This document shows, in pieces, positions 10,189-19,603 of a DNA stretch of 47,655 nucleotides (position 1 is the first letter of the stretch; each line of letters opens with the position of its first letter). The position numbers were made by a program, and so were the translations under genes. A model generated the notes under the pieces. That model had not been told where the DNA came from and made no database searches. It saw only the letters and a program-made list of their open reading frames with translations. The stretch is from contig NZ_CALAHQ010000066.1 of assembly GCF_937892565.1 (NCBI RefSeq), forward strand, positions 161,771 through 209,425, given 5' to 3'. This stretch comes from an uncultured Roseicyclus sp. Lineage in GTDB: Bacteria; Pseudomonadota; Alphaproteobacteria; Rhodobacterales; Rhodobacteraceae.

Positions 10189-11637
10189 ATGACCGGCGCA
10201 GATTTTGCCATCCTGATCCCCGAGATCGTGCTGTCCCTATTTGCGATGGCTGCATTGATGGGCGCTGTCTACACGTCCAAGGACGGGCTTGCGCCCGCAT
10301 TGACGACCGGCACGGCGCTGGTCTTTGTCGTGATGGCCCTTTACATCGGCATCGGCGCGGATGGAACGCGCGTGGCATTTGGCGGCATGTTCGTCGATGA
10401 TGCCTTTGCCCGCTTTGCCAAGATCACGATCCTGCTGTCGGCGGCGGCGGTTCTGCTGATCGGCCGTGACTACATGGAAAAGGCCGATATCCTGCGCTTT
10501 GAATATCCGGTTCTGGTCACGCTGGCGGTGATCGGGATGATGGTGATGGTTTCGGCGGGCGATCTGATCGCGCTTTACATGGGGCTCGAACTGCAATCGC
10601 TGGCGCTTTACGTCATCGCGTCCTTGCGGCGCGACAGCGTCCGCTCGACCGAGGCGGGGTTGAAGTATTTCATTCTGGGCGCGCTGTCGTCGGGGCTTTT
10701 GCTCTATGGCGCGTCGCTGACCTATGGCTATGCGGGCACCACGCTGTTTTCGGGCATCATCGAGACCGCGACCGCGGGCGAGATGCCCCTGGGCCTGTTG
10801 TTCGGTCTGGTCTTCGTGATGGCGGGGCTGGCCTTCAAGGTGTCGGCCGCGCCCTTCCACATGTGGACGCCCGATGTCTACGAGGGCGCACCCACCCCCA
10901 TCACGGCCCTTTTCGCCACCGCCCCCAAGGTCGCGGCGATGGCGCTGTTTGCGCGGGTCGTTCATGATGCATTCGGCGCTGCTGTGGGCGATTGGCAACA
11001 GATCGTGGCCTTTCTGGCCGTGCTCTCGATGTTTGTGGGCGCCGTTGCCGCGATCGGCCAGACCGATATCAAGCGGCTCATGGCCTATTCCTCGATCAGC
11101 CACATGGGCTTTGCGCTGATGGGGCTGGCGGCGGGCACCGAACAGGGTGTGACCGCCATGCTGATCTACATGGCGATCTATGTCACGATGAACATCGGCA
11201 CCTTTGCCTTTATCCTCAGCATGGAGAAAGACGGCCGACCGGTCACGGACATCAGCGCGCTGTCATCCTTTGCCAGCCGCGAAGGGGCCAAGGCGCTGGC
11301 GCTCTTGGTCTTGATGTTCAGCCTTGCGGGCGTGCCGCCGCTGGTGGGCTTTTTCGGCAAATACGCTGTCTTGTGGGCCGCGGTCGAGGCGGGCATGGCG
11401 TGGTTGGCCATCGCGGGTGTGATCGCCTCGGTGATCGGGGCCTATTACTACCTGCGCATCGTCTATCTGATGTATTTCGGGCAAGATCGCGCGGGGCTCG
11501 ATGGCCGGATGGGCGTGGCGCAATATGCAGGCCTCATGGCGATGGCGGCACTGATCGCGCTGGCGTGGCTGCCCGGTGTCAATCTTCTTGGGCTGGAAGG
11601 GATGGCCGCACAGGCCGCCGGAACGCTTGTCCGCTGA
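10189..11637 (+). CDS. nuoN: NADH-quinone oxidoreductase subunit N
   Basis: Third antiporter-like subunit of the complex I membrane arm (482 residues). Visible motifs are [16 protein letters not shown] with the conserved glutamate, [25 protein letters not shown], and [28 protein letters not shown] precedes the ATG at 10189. The 3' end probably overlaps or abuts the start of birA. This closes the set of complex I genes in the window; nuoA-F would lie upstream of it. Confidence 0.97.
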   Translation: MTGADFAILIPEIVLSLFAMAALMGAVYTSKDGLAPALTTGTALVFVVMALYIGIGADGTRVAFGGMFVDDAFARFAKITILLSAAAVLLIGRDYMEKADILRFEYPVLVTLAVIGMMVMVSAGDLIALYMGLELQSLALYVIASLRRDSVRSTEAGLKYFILGALSSGLLLYGASLTYGYAGTTLFSGIIETATAGEMPLGLLFGLVFVMAGLAFKVSAAPFHMWTPDVYEGAPTPITALFATAPKVAAMALFARVVHDAFGAAVGDWQQIVAFLAVLSMFVGAVAAIGQTDIKRLMAYSSISHMGFALMGLAAGTEQGVTAMLIYMAIYVTMNIGTFAFILSMEKDGRPVTDISALSSFASREGAKALALLVLMFSLAGVPPLVGFFGKYAVLWAAVEAGMAWLAIAGVIASVIGAYYYLRIVYLMYFGQDRAGLDGRMGVAQYAGLMAMAALIALAWLPGVNLLGLEGMAAQAAGTLVR

Positions 11638-12388
11638 GCTTGCCCGTTGGCCCGAAGGGGTGGGCCGTGTGATCTTGCCCACCACCGACAGCACCATGGC
11701 CGAGGCCGCGCGACAGGCCCCGCATCTGCCCGGCCCAACATGGATATGCGCCTTGGCGCAGACCGCTGGTCGGGGGCGGCGCGGGCGGGAATGGAAGATG
11801 CCGTCTGGCAATTTCGCAGCATCGCTCGTGATGCAGCCCCAAGGGGGGGCAGCACAGGCCGCGCTCCGGTCGTTTGTGGCCGCCCTTGCGCTGCGGGATG
11901 CGCTGGGCGCGGTCATGGGCCGGCCCGAAGGGCTGGCGCTGAAATGGCCCAATGATGTGCTATTGAATGGGGGCAAGGTTGCGGGCATCTTGCTGGAAAG
12001 CGTCGGACAGGGGGCGCGCATCGACAGGCTGATCATCGGCGTCGGTGTCAATCTGGCATCCGCCCCCGATCCCGCAACGCTCGCGCCGGATGCTGTGCGG
12101 CCCGTCAGCCTGTTGGGGGAAACCGGCGTTGCGATCGTTCCCGAGGATTTCCTGACCCATCTGGCGCATGGCTTTGCGCGCTGGGAACAGGGCTTTGCCA
12201 CCTATGGGTTCGGCCCGATCCGCACCGCATGGTTGCGCGATGCGGCCCGGATCGGACAGATCATCACCGCACGCACGACCCGCGATGCGGTCACGGGCAC
12301 CTTCGTCGACGTGGACATGGAGGGGCATCTTGTGCTGGAAACACCTACAGGCCGCCAGATCATCGCGGCGGCTGATATCTTTTTCTAA
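11627..12388 (+). CDS. birA: Biotin--[acetyl-CoA-carboxylase] ligase
   Basis: Attaches biotin to the carrier domain of biotin-dependent carboxylases. The catalytic motif GRGRRGREW binds the biotinyl-AMP intermediate, and [20 protein letters not shown] is the conserved biotin-binding segment with its key lysine. There is no N-terminal helix-turn-helix, so this is a ligase only and not a repressor. No ATG fits: I use the TTG at 11627 (253 residues), which starts inside the nuoN tail; a GTG at 11576 would give 270 residues. The true start is uncertain. The gene is translationally linked to nuoN upstream and coaX (11 bases downstream). Confidence 0.92.
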   Translation: MSAELARWPEGVGRVILPTTDSTMAEAARQAPHLPGPTWICALAQTAGRGRRGREWKMPSGNFAASLVMQPQGGAAQAALRSFVAALALRDALGAVMGRPEGLALKWPNDVLLNGGKVAGILLESVGQGARIDRLIIGVGVNLASAPDPATLAPDAVRPVSLLGETGVAIVPEDFLTHLAHGFARWEQGFATYGFGPIRTAWLRDAARIGQIITARTTRDAVTGTFVDVDMEGHLVLETPTGRQIIAAADIFF

Positions 12389-12399
12389 CGGGGGCGGGC

Positions 12400-13179
12400 A
12401 TGCTGCTCTGCATCGACTGCGGCAATACCAACACGGTTTTCAGCGTCTGGGATGGCGCGCGCTTCTTGTGCACCCTGCGCACCGCGACCGATCATCAGCG
12501 CACGGCCGATCAATACTATGTCTGGTTCTCGACGCTGATGGCCCATCACGCAATCCCGATCGACATCGATCAGGTGATCTTGTCCTCGACCGTGCCGCGG
12601 GTGGTGTTCAACCTGCGGGTTCTGTGCGACCGCTATTTCAATTGCCGCCCGCTGGTGGTGGGCAAGCCCGAATGCCTGTTGCCGCACCCGCCCCGCGTGG
12701 ATGCCGGCACGCAAGTTGGCCCCGACCGGCTGGTCAACACGGCGGGCGCCTATCAGCGTCATGGCGGCGATCTGATCGTGGTCGATTTCGGTACGGCCAC
12801 GACATTCGACGTGGTGGCCCATGACGGGGCCTATGTGGGCGGCGTGATCGCGCCGGGTGTGAACCTGAGCCTCGAGGCGCTGCACCACGCCGCCGCCGCC
12901 CTGCCGCATGTCGATGTGACCAAGCCGCAGCGGGTCATCGGCACGAATACGGTTGCTTGCATGCAGTCAGGTGTGTTCTGGGGGTATGTGGGGCTTGTGC
13001 GCGGGGTGTGTGACCGAATTCGCGCCGAACATGAGCGGCCCATGCGCATCATCGGGACTGGCGGGCTTGCCTCGTTGTTCTCGCAAGGTGATGTGCTGTT
13101 TGACCGGATCGAGGATGATCTGACCATGCATGGCCTGACGGTCATTCACCAATACAACAAGGATCAAGGCACCATATGA
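12400..13179 (+). CDS. coaX: Type III pantothenate kinase
   Basis: Phosphorylates pantothenate in the first step of coenzyme A synthesis. The 259-residue protein shows the ASKHA-fold motifs of CoaX: Asp6-Cys-Gly-Asn-Thr at the N-terminus (phosphate binding), GPDRLVNTAGAY and DFGTATTFDVV in the middle. GGGGGCGGGC precedes the ATG. It overlaps the RNase J gene by the four bases ATGA, so the two are translationally coupled. The birA-coaX-RNase J order after nuoN is common in Rhodobacterales. Confidence 0.95.
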   Translation: MLLCIDCGNTNTVFSVWDGARFLCTLRTATDHQRTADQYYVWFSTLMAHHAIPIDIDQVILSSTVPRVVFNLRVLCDRYFNCRPLVVGKPECLLPHPPRVDAGTQVGPDRLVNTAGAYQRHGGDLIVVDFGTATTFDVVAHDGAYVGGVIAPGVNLSLEALHHAAAALPHVDVTKPQRVIGTNTVACMQSGVFWGYVGLVRGVCDRIRAEHERPMRIIGTGGLASLFSQGDVLFDRIEDDLTMHGLTVIHQYNKDQGTI

Positions 13180-14852
13180 CTGATCGGAACCGGCTGATCT
13201 ACCTCCCCCTTGGTGGCGCGGGGGAGATCGGCGTGAATTGCTACGTCTATGGCTATGGGCCCATTGATCAGGAACGGCTGATCGTGGTCGATCTGGGCGT
13301 GGGCTTTCCCGACATGGATGGCCAGCCCGGCGTCGATCTGATCTTGCCCGACATCGCGTGGCTCGAGGCGCGGCGCGACCGGATCGAGGCGATCTTCATC
13401 ACCCACGCCCATGAAGACCATGTGGGCGCGGTGGGCCATTTGTGGTCGCGCCTGCGCGCCCCGGTACATTGCCGGGCCTTCACCGCCATTCATGCGCGGC
13501 GCAAGCTCGACGATGCCGGGCAATCCACCGAATCGGTGCAGGTGGCGCCGGTCTGGCCCGGTACGGTCAAGGCCGGACCCTTCACGGTGCAATTCGCCCC
13601 GGTCAGCCATTCGATCCCCGAAGCCTCGGCGCTGGTGATCGACACGCCGGCGGGCCGCATCGTGCATTCGGGCGATTTCAAGATCGACCGCGCCCCGATC
13701 GTGGGCGAAGCCTTTGACGAGGATCTTTGGCGCCAGATCGGCCAGGATGGCGTGCTGGCCTATATCTGCGATTCGACCAATGTCTTTACCCGCCACCCCG
13801 GCCGCTCGGAAAGCCAGTTGCCCGAACCCATCGGGGAATTGATCGCGGGTGCCAAGGGGCTGGTCGTGGCCACCACCTTTGCCTCCAATATCGCACGGCT
13901 GAAAACGCTGGCTGATGCGGGTGTGGCCAATGGGCGGTCCATCTGTCTGATGGGGCGCGCGATGAAGCGGATGGTCAGCGCCGGCGAAGAGGCGGGCGTG
14001 CTCAGGGGCTTTCCCCGCACGCTCAGCCCCGAAGACGCGCTTGATGTCGCGCGCGAGAACCTGATGCTGATCGTGACCGGTTCACAGGGTGAACGCCGCG
14101 CGGCGTCGGCCTCGCTGGGGCGCGGCAGCTATCTGGGCCATGAGATGAAAGAGGGGGACATGTTCCTGTTCTCCTCCAAGACCATTCCGGGCAACGAAGT
14201 GCCGGTCAGCCGCATCAAGAACGCGCTGGCCGAAAAGGGCGTGGATGTGATCGATGACAGCCATGGGTTTTACCATGTCTCGGGCCATGCCAACCGCCCC
14301 GATCTGGAAGCGATGCACGACATCTTGCGTCCCAAGATCCTGATCCCCTGCCATGGCGAATACCGCCACCTGCGTGAACATGCGCAGTTGGCCCTGTCCA
14401 AGGGCATGTCGGGGATCGTGGCGGCCAACGGGTCGATGGTCGAACTGTCGGGCAACGCGCCGCGCATCGTCGAATACATCGAGGTGACCAAGACCTATCT
14501 GGATGGCACGGCCTTTGTGGGTGCGCTCGACGGGGTGATCCGTGACCGCATGAAGCTGGCGCTCAATGGCCTGGTGGCGGTGGCCGTGATCGTCGATGAG
14601 GATGATGTCTTGATCGAAGACAGCTGGGTTGCGCTGCGCGGTCTGCCCGAGGTGTCGGGCAAGGGCGCCGATCTGGCCCAGACGATCGAGGATGAGCTGG
14701 CCCGCGCCATGCCGCGCTTCGATGCCAGGACGGTCAATGATGACGACCGTCTGGAGGAAGCGATCCGGCGTTCCGTGCGCAACCTGTGCCTGATCGAAAT
14801 CGGCAAGAAGCCCGAGGTGACGGTGCTGATCCAGCGTTTGATGGCGGCCTGA
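13176..14852 (+). CDS. rnj: Ribonuclease J family protein
   Basis: Metallo-beta-lactamase/beta-CASP ribonuclease with expected endonuclease and 5'-exonuclease activity on mRNA and rRNA precursors. Length is 558 residues. The zinc motif is His77-Ala-His79-Glu-Asp81-His82. Further beta-lactamase/beta-CASP signatures are HSGDFKID, GSQGE, SGHA and PCHGEYRH, followed by the C-terminal domain from about residue 450. It overlaps coaX by 4 bases and is convergent with the DEAD-box helicase gene. In alphaproteobacteria RNase J coexists with RNase E. A 10-bp inverted repeat spans the stop codon. Confidence 0.94.
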   Translation: MTDRNRLIYLPLGGAGEIGVNCYVYGYGPIDQERLIVVDLGVGFPDMDGQPGVDLILPDIAWLEARRDRIEAIFITHAHEDHVGAVGHLWSRLRAPVHCRAFTAIHARRKLDDAGQSTESVQVAPVWPGTVKAGPFTVQFAPVSHSIPEASALVIDTPAGRIVHSGDFKIDRAPIVGEAFDEDLWRQIGQDGVLAYICDSTNVFTRHPGRSESQLPEPIGELIAGAKGLVVATTFASNIARLKTLADAGVANGRSICLMGRAMKRMVSAGEEAGVLRGFPRTLSPEDALDVARENLMLIVTGSQGERRAASASLGRGSYLGHEMKEGDMFLFSSKTIPGNEVPVSRIKNALAEKGVDVIDDSHGFYHVSGHANRPDLEAMHDILRPKILIPCHGEYRHLREHAQLALSKGMSGIVAANGSMVELSGNAPRIVEYIEVTKTYLDGTAFVGALDGVIRDRMKLALNGLVAVAVIVDEDDVLIEDSWVALRGLPEVSGKGADLAQTIEDELARAMPRFDARTVNDDDRLEEAIRRSVRNLCLIEIGKKPEVTVLIQRLMAA

Positions 14853-14866
14853 GCGCGGCCGCCATC
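14840..14866. terminator. Possible shared hairpin between convergent RNase J and helicase genes
   Basis: GATGGCGGCC and GGCCGCCATC form a 10-bp perfect stem with a 7-base loop. The left arm lies in the last codons of the RNase J gene and the right arm in the 23-base gap. It has no T-run on either strand, so termination would be weak or Rho-assisted. The position between two convergent genes supports a terminator role. Confidence 0.45.
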
Positions 14867-14875
14867 GTTCCGCGA

Positions 14876-16627
14876 TCACGCCGCCGCGTCGGCGGTTTCG
14901 GCCGGGGCCACAGCCTCGGCCTTTTTCACGCGCCGCCGCCGCTTGGGCTTGGGGGCGTCGGCGATGTCTTCGGCAATGGTCGCGGGCTGGGTCTGTGTTT
15001 CCACGACATCCGTGACAGTGTCGCTGTCTTCATCTTCGGCGACAAAGGGGCGTGGCGGGCCGCCGCGCCGTTCGTCAAAGCTTTTCGCGATGAAATCAGG
15101 CAGGTGGTCGCCCATGCCCATGGCGCGATCCCCGCCGTCGTGGCCACGGCCTCGGTTGCGGTCGTCGCGGTTGCGGTCATGGCGGTGGTCGCGCGCGGGT
15201 CGGTCAGCGCGGTCTTCGCGCTCGGGCCGCTCGCTGTGCTCGCCACGGGGCGTCTGCTCGCTGCGCTCGGTGCGCGCGGGCCGCTGTGCGGGCTCGACCG
15301 GTTCCACGGCGGCCACAGCAGGGGATGCTTCGACGCGGGGGGCGATGGCTGCGGGCTCATCGCGCTTTGCGCCACGCCCACCGCGGCTGCGCCGCGAACG
15401 GCTGCGCGGGGCGCTGTCATCCTCGGCGGTGGCGGTGCTGCCGGGGGTGGTGGTGGCAGCGGCGGCGTTGGGGGCCCATGGCGCGTCGGCGCGCGGGATC
15501 GGGCCGCCGATCAGCGCCTCGATGGCACCCAGATACTTGTCATCCGACGGCACACCGAGCGAGATTGCCACGCCCGACCGACCCGCGCGGCCCGTGCGGC
15601 CGATGCGGTGGATGTAATCTTCGGCATGGCTGGGCAGATCGTAGTTGAACACATGGCTGACGCTGGGAATATCAAGCCCGCGTGCCGCCACATCCGATGC
15701 GATCAGGAAGCGCAGCTTGCCTTCGCGGAACCCATCGAGCGTGCGGGTGCGATGCGACTGGTCCAGATCGCCATGGATCGGCTCGGCATCATAGCCGTGT
15801 TTCTTGAGCGATTTCGCAACGATATCCACATCCACCTTGCGGTTGCAGAAGATGATCGCATTGGTGCAACGTTCGGCTTCGGCATTGATGGCCGCGCGCA
15901 GCATTTCACGCTTTTCGCTGGCCGCGGTTTCGCGGTCGCGGCGCGAGGGACGAAATTCGATCAGCCGCTGTTCGATGGTTTCGGATGCGGTGGCCTGTCG
16001 CGCCACTTCGATGCGGGCGGGGTTCGACAGAAAGGTGTTGGTGATCCGTTCGATCTCGGGCGCCATGGTGGCCGAAAAGAACAGCGTCTGCCGGGTAAAG
16101 GGCACAAGGCCAAAGATGCGCTCGATATCGGGGATGAAGCCCATGTCGAGCATGCGGTCCGCCTCGTCCACGACCATGATCTTGACGTCGTTCAAGATCA
16201 GCTTGCCGCGCTCGAAATGATCCAGAAGCCGCCCCGGCGTGGCGATCAGCACATCGACGCCCTTGTCGATGAGCATGTCTTGCTCCTTGAAGCTGACGCC
16301 GCCGATCAACAGCGCCTTGGTCAGCTTTACATGCTGGGCGTAGGTGTCGAAATTCTCGGCCACCTGGGCGGCCAGTTCGCGGGTGGGGCACAGGACCAAG
16401 GATCGTGGCATGCGCGCGCGGGCACGGCCGCGGGCCAGGATCGTGATCATCGGCAGCGTGAAGCTGGCCGTCTTGCCGGTGCCGGTCTGGGCAATGCCCA
16501 GCACGTCGCGCCCTTCAAGCGCGGGGGGGATGGCGCCGGCCTGAATCGGGGTGGGGGTTTCGTAGCCTGCTTCGGTTACGGCTTTCAGAACCTTGGGATT
16601 AAGGTTGAGGTCGGAAAAGCTTGTCAT
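14876..16627 (-). CDS. rhlE: DEAD-box RNA helicase, RhlE-type, with long charged tail
   Basis: ATP-dependent RNA helicase of 583 residues. Seen in order: Q-motif TPTPIQ (25-30), Walker A AQTGTGKT (46-53), PTRELA (81-86), TPGR (130-133), DEAD (154-157), SAT (185-187), and HRIGRTGRAGRSG in the second RecA domain. After about residue 400 comes a low-complexity, disordered tail rich in Arg, Asp, Glu and Gly, likely to bind RNA. The start at 16627 matches the family N-terminus MTSFSDLNL; the open frame continues upstream without family homology. A good promoter about 100 bases upstream implies a long 5' leader. Confidence 0.93.
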   Translation of the reverse strand: MTSFSDLNLNPKVLKAVTEAGYETPTPIQAGAIPPALEGRDVLGIAQTGTGKTASFTLPMITILARGRARARMPRSLVLCPTRELAAQVAENFDTYAQHVKLTKALLIGGVSFKEQDMLIDKGVDVLIATPGRLLDHFERGKLILNDVKIMVVDEADRMLDMGFIPDIERIFGLVPFTRQTLFFSATMAPEIERITNTFLSNPARIEVARQATASETIEQRLIEFRPSRRDRETAASEKREMLRAAINAEAERCTNAIIFCNRKVDVDIVAKSLKKHGYDAEPIHGDLDQSHRTRTLDGFREGKLRFLIASDVAARGLDIPSVSHVFNYDLPSHAEDYIHRIGRTGRAGRSGVAISLGVPSDDKYLGAIEALIGGPIPRADAPWAPNAAAATTTPGSTATAEDDSAPRSRSRRSRGGRGAKRDEPAAIAPRVEASPAVAAVEPVEPAQRPARTERSEQTPRGEHSERPEREDRADRPARDHRHDRNRDDRNRGRGHDGGDRAMGMGDHLPDFIAKSFDERRGGPPRPFVAEDEDSDTVTDVVETQTQPATIAEDIADAPKPKRRRRVKKAEAVAPAETADAAA

Positions 16628-16736
16628 ATGCGTCCAGTCTGGCCGGGACAGTCCCGGCATGGGTGAGATGGAGCGCATGGTATCCGGCGCGCTCCGCGGA
16701 TCGGGTGCACCCCGCGCGGATCGCGAGGCTGTGTTG

Positions 16737-16765
16737 CACATAGGGTAAAACCCGCGCCGCGTCAA
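16737..16765 (-). promoter_or_regulatory. Predicted housekeeping promoter of the DEAD-box helicase gene
   Basis: Read on the - strand: -35 TTGACG (16760-16765), a 17-base spacer, and -10 TATGTG (16737-16742). Transcription would begin near 16730, leaving an untranslated leader of about 100 bases before the ATG at 16627. It lies inside the 304-base gap 16628-16931, which otherwise holds only palindromic repeats and a small AGGGCC-type hairpin. Confidence 0.55.
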
Positions 16766-16850
16766 ACAAGGGCTGAGGGTCAGGGCCTGAAGGCCCTTGC
16801 AAGGTTCGGTCGGACCAACCCTTGCGCCATGCGCCGCAAGGGGCGGCGGG

Positions 16851-16919
16851 GCGTTTTCGCGCGGGAAAACGCGTTGGGAAAACCCTGGTTTTCCCAAGCG
16901 GAAAACGCGCGTTTTCCGC
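16851..16919. repeat. Three tandem GAAAAC/GTTTTC palindromes downstream of prfC
   Basis: Three back-to-back inverted repeats follow the prfC stop: 16851-16872 (GCGTTTTC...GAAAACGC), 16874-16897 (TTGGGAAAACC-CT-GGTTTTCCCAA) and 16898-16919 (perfect 22-bp palindrome, half-site GCGGAAAACGC). They belong to the same family as the elements at 31870 and 43625. As the first sequence downstream of prfC on the - strand, they may act as its terminator or stabilise its mRNA 3' end. Confidence 0.85.
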
Positions 16920-16931
16920 CCCCCTTGACGG

Positions 16932-18539
16932 CTACACCATCAATTCCTTGGTCGCGGTCAACCTGATCTGCGGGTAATCGCGCGCGACGCGGTCGATGTC
17001 CCATTGCAGGCGGGTCAGATAGACCGGGTCGCCGTCATTGTCGGTGGCCATATGCTGCTTGTTGGCCGCGCCAAAGGCCTCGACCGCGTCCTTGGGGCCA
17101 TGCACCCAGCGCGCCGAGGTGAATTGCGAGCCCTCAAACCGCACGGGCAGGCCGTATTCCAGCTCGATCCGGCTGGCCAGCACCTCGAACTGAAGCTGGC
17201 CCACGACGCCCACGATGAACCCTGAGCCGATCAGCGGCTTGAAGACCTTGGCGGCGCCTTCTTCGGCGAATTGCATCAGGGCCTTTTCCATGTGCTTGGC
17301 CTTCATCGGATCGCCAGCGCGCGCCGATTGGAGCAATTCCGGCGCAAAGCTGGGGATACCCGTAACCTTGAGCGTCTCGCCCTCGGTCAGCGTGTCGCCG
17401 ATGCGCAGTTGGCCGTGATTGGGGATGCCGATGATGTCGCCTGCCCATGCCTCTTCGGCCAGTTCCCGGTCGGCGGCCAGAAACAGAACCGGATTCGTGA
17501 TCGCCATGGGCTTGCCCGCCCGCACATGGTGCAGCTTCATGCCCCGTTCGAAATGCCCCGAAGCCAGCCGCACGAACGCCACGCGGTCGCGGTGCTTGGG
17601 GTCCATGTTCGCCTGCACCTTGAACACAAAGCCCGCAACCTTGGTTTCTTCGGGTGCGATCTGGCGCGGCTCGGCGCGCTGGGGCTGGGGGGGTGGGCCG
17701 AATTCCCCGATGCCGGCCATCAATTCCTTGACGCCAAAGGAATTGATCGCCGAGCCGAACCAGATCGGCGTCATGGACCCTTCGAGAAAACGGTCATGGT
17801 CAAAGGCGGGCAGTAGCGCGTGTACCATTTCAAGATCTTCGCGCAGCTTGGCCAGCAGATCGGCGGGAACATGATGGGCCAGCGCCGGGTCATCGAGCCC
17901 GCTGATCTTGATTGATTCCGCAACCTTGTTGCGGTCGGCGCGGTCCATGATCTCCAACCGGTCATGCAAGATGTCATAGGCACCCACGAAATCGCGCCCC
18001 TGCCCTATGGGCCAGCTTGCGGGCGTGACGTCGATGGCCAGATTTTCCTGAATCTCGTCGATGATCTCGAAGGTGTCGCGGCTTTCGCGATCCATCTTGT
18101 TGCAAAAGGTCAGGATCGGCAGATCGCGCAGGCGGCAGACCTCGAACAGCTTGCGGGTCTGGCTTTCCACGCCCTTGGCCCCGTCGATCACCATGATTGC
18201 GGCATCCACGGCGGTCAGCGTGCGATAGGTGTCTTCGGAAAAATCGCTGTGGCCGGGCGTGTCGACCAGATTGAAGCGGTAGCGCCCGAAATCAAAGGAC
18301 ATGGCGGATGCCGAAACCGAGATGCCCCGGTCCTTTTCCATCTGCATGAAATCCGAACGGGTGCGCCGCGCCTCGCCCTTGGCGCGCACCTGGCCCGCCA
18401 TCTGGATCGCACCGCCAAACAGCAGGAATTTTTCCGTCAGCGTCGTCTTGCCCGCATCGGGATGCGAGATGATGGCGAATGTCCGGCGTCGCGCGATCTC
18501 GGGCGGCAGGGCGGGGCGGTTTGAGGGTGTGTCCAACAT
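16932..18539 (-). CDS. prfC: Peptide chain release factor 3
   Basis: Translational GTPase that recycles RF1/RF2 from the ribosome after termination. Length is 535 residues, as in the family. GTPase motifs: HPDAGKTT (26-33), DRGISVSAS with the switch I threonine position occupied by serine as in RF3, DTPGHSDFSED and NKMDRE. The domain after residue 300 (KVQANMDPKHRDRVAFVRLASG) is RF3-typical. The start at 18539 gives the usual N-terminus. The gap to the Hint-protein gene upstream (45 bases) contains no obvious promoter. Downstream lie tandem palindromes. Confidence 0.95.
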   Translation of the reverse strand: MLDTPSNRPALPPEIARRRTFAIISHPDAGKTTLTEKFLLFGGAIQMAGQVRAKGEARRTRSDFMQMEKDRGISVSASAMSFDFGRYRFNLVDTPGHSDFSEDTYRTLTAVDAAIMVIDGAKGVESQTRKLFEVCRLRDLPILTFCNKMDRESRDTFEIIDEIQENLAIDVTPASWPIGQGRDFVGAYDILHDRLEIMDRADRNKVAESIKISGLDDPALAHHVPADLLAKLREDLEMVHALLPAFDHDRFLEGSMTPIWFGSAINSFGVKELMAGIGEFGPPPQPQRAEPRQIAPEETKVAGFVFKVQANMDPKHRDRVAFVRLASGHFERGMKLHHVRAGKPMAITNPVLFLAADRELAEEAWAGDIIGIPNHGQLRIGDTLTEGETLKVTGIPSFAPELLQSARAGDPMKAKHMEKALMQFAEEGAAKVFKPLIGSGFIVGVVGQLQFEVLASRIELEYGLPVRFEGSQFTSARWVHGPKDAVEAFGAANKQHMATDNDGDPVYLTRLQWDIDRVARDYPQIRLTATKELMV

Positions 18540-18584
18540 GACCGCGATATAGCGATGGCCGGGGGCGGGGGCAATCGCCGCGCG

Positions 18585-19589
18585 TCAGACCCTGATGCCA
18601 CCACTGGCGCGGGCCAGCCGCTCAACCGCATCGCGGGGATCGTTCAGTGCCCGTTCATCAATCTCAATCGATGGGTCCGCAGGCATGTCGGCGGCATGCC
18701 CGCCAAGGGCCGGTTCCATGGGTCCGCGTGCCGGGGTTTCAGACACCCCCCGCAGGCTTTCAACGGCGATGCCTTCGGCAAAGACGATTTCGCGGCGGTC
18801 AAACAAGATTTCGTAGCATTCCAGATACCCGCCCTGATCACACAGCACCGTTGTGCCATTCACCAAAAGCTCGGCCTTGATCAAGACCTCGGATCGACCG
18901 GTGCGCAATTCGTCGTGGCGTTGCCAGATGAACAGGCGGTCATGCGGGCTGAGCCGCAGATCGCGCGCGGCGTTCAAGGTGCCCGCCGTGATGCATATGG
19001 GCGCCGCATCGCCTGTGGCGCGGTGGGTTTTCTGGCCGATCCAGCGGATTGGGCGCGGGCCATGCGCGCGCGTCAGCACCAAGTCGCCCACGCGCAGCGT
19101 TTCGACCGGTACAAGCGCGCCGCTGGCCAGCGTCAGGCGGGTGCCGGAAAAAAACCCCACCGGGATGATGTCGTTGAAAGCTTCAGGTGCCGTGGCACGC
19201 GCCGAGGCGATCAATTCATATTCCGTGCCCGGCCGCAGGGGGGACAACGGCAACAGATGCAGCGTGGCGTCACCTGCGCCGCTGGTGTGGCGCAAGACCA
19301 GAACATCGATGATCGCGCCTGTGCGATCCATCAGATTGTGGCATTCCAGAATCGCTACAGCCTCGCCGGGGTTCCCCACCTCGGAGCCGGGGGCCACGCG
19401 CTGGCCGCGATCCGGGTCGTCGAAGATGGCAAGCTGTGCTGTGCGTGCATGCCGCACAAGCCGATAGATATCGCCGGGAATGGCGGCTGCCCCGATGCCG
19501 ATTGCATGCCCCTGATTGGCCCCGCTCAGCGCCGGAAAGGCGCTCACGGGGTAGGTGGCAAAGCGTAATGTCGGCGGCAACCTGATCAT
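18585..19589 (-). CDS. Hint-domain (Hedgehog/intein-type) protein
   Basis: Predicted 334-residue protein. Residues about 150-290 form a Hint_2-type domain (GTRLTLASGALVPVETLRVGDLVLTRAHGPRPIRWIGQ ... LRLSPHDRLFIW), common in Rhodobacterales, sometimes attached to secreted or matrix proteins. The first residues of the domain are Gly-Phe-Phe-Ser, not the catalytic Cys needed for autocleavage. The N-terminal ~145 residues look like a beta-rich domain of unknown role. I use the ATG at 19589 because it gives a clean N-terminus, though no strong ribosome site is seen; a TTG at 19649 is an alternative. The function is unknown. Confidence 0.8.
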   Translation of the reverse strand: MIRLPPTLRFATYPVSAFPALSGANQGHAIGIGAAAIPGDIYRLVRHARTAQLAIFDDPDRGQRVAPGSEVGNPGEAVAILECHNLMDRTGAIIDVLVLRHTSGAGDATLHLLPLSPLRPGTEYELIASARATAPEAFNDIIPVGFFSGTRLTLASGALVPVETLRVGDLVLTRAHGPRPIRWIGQKTHRATGDAAPICITAGTLNAARDLRLSPHDRLFIWQRHDELRTGRSEVLIKAELLVNGTTVLCDQGGYLECYEILFDRREIVFAEGIAVESLRGVSETPARGPMEPALGGHAADMPADPSIEIDERALNDPRDAVERLARASGGIRV

Positions 19590-19603
19590 GAAATATCTTT
19601 TGG

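Noticed and set aside
14786..16666. Long open frame antisense to the DEAD-box helicase gene
   Set aside because: The translation is Ala/Gly/Arg/His-rich with no recognisable domain, while the opposite strand has all helicase motifs.
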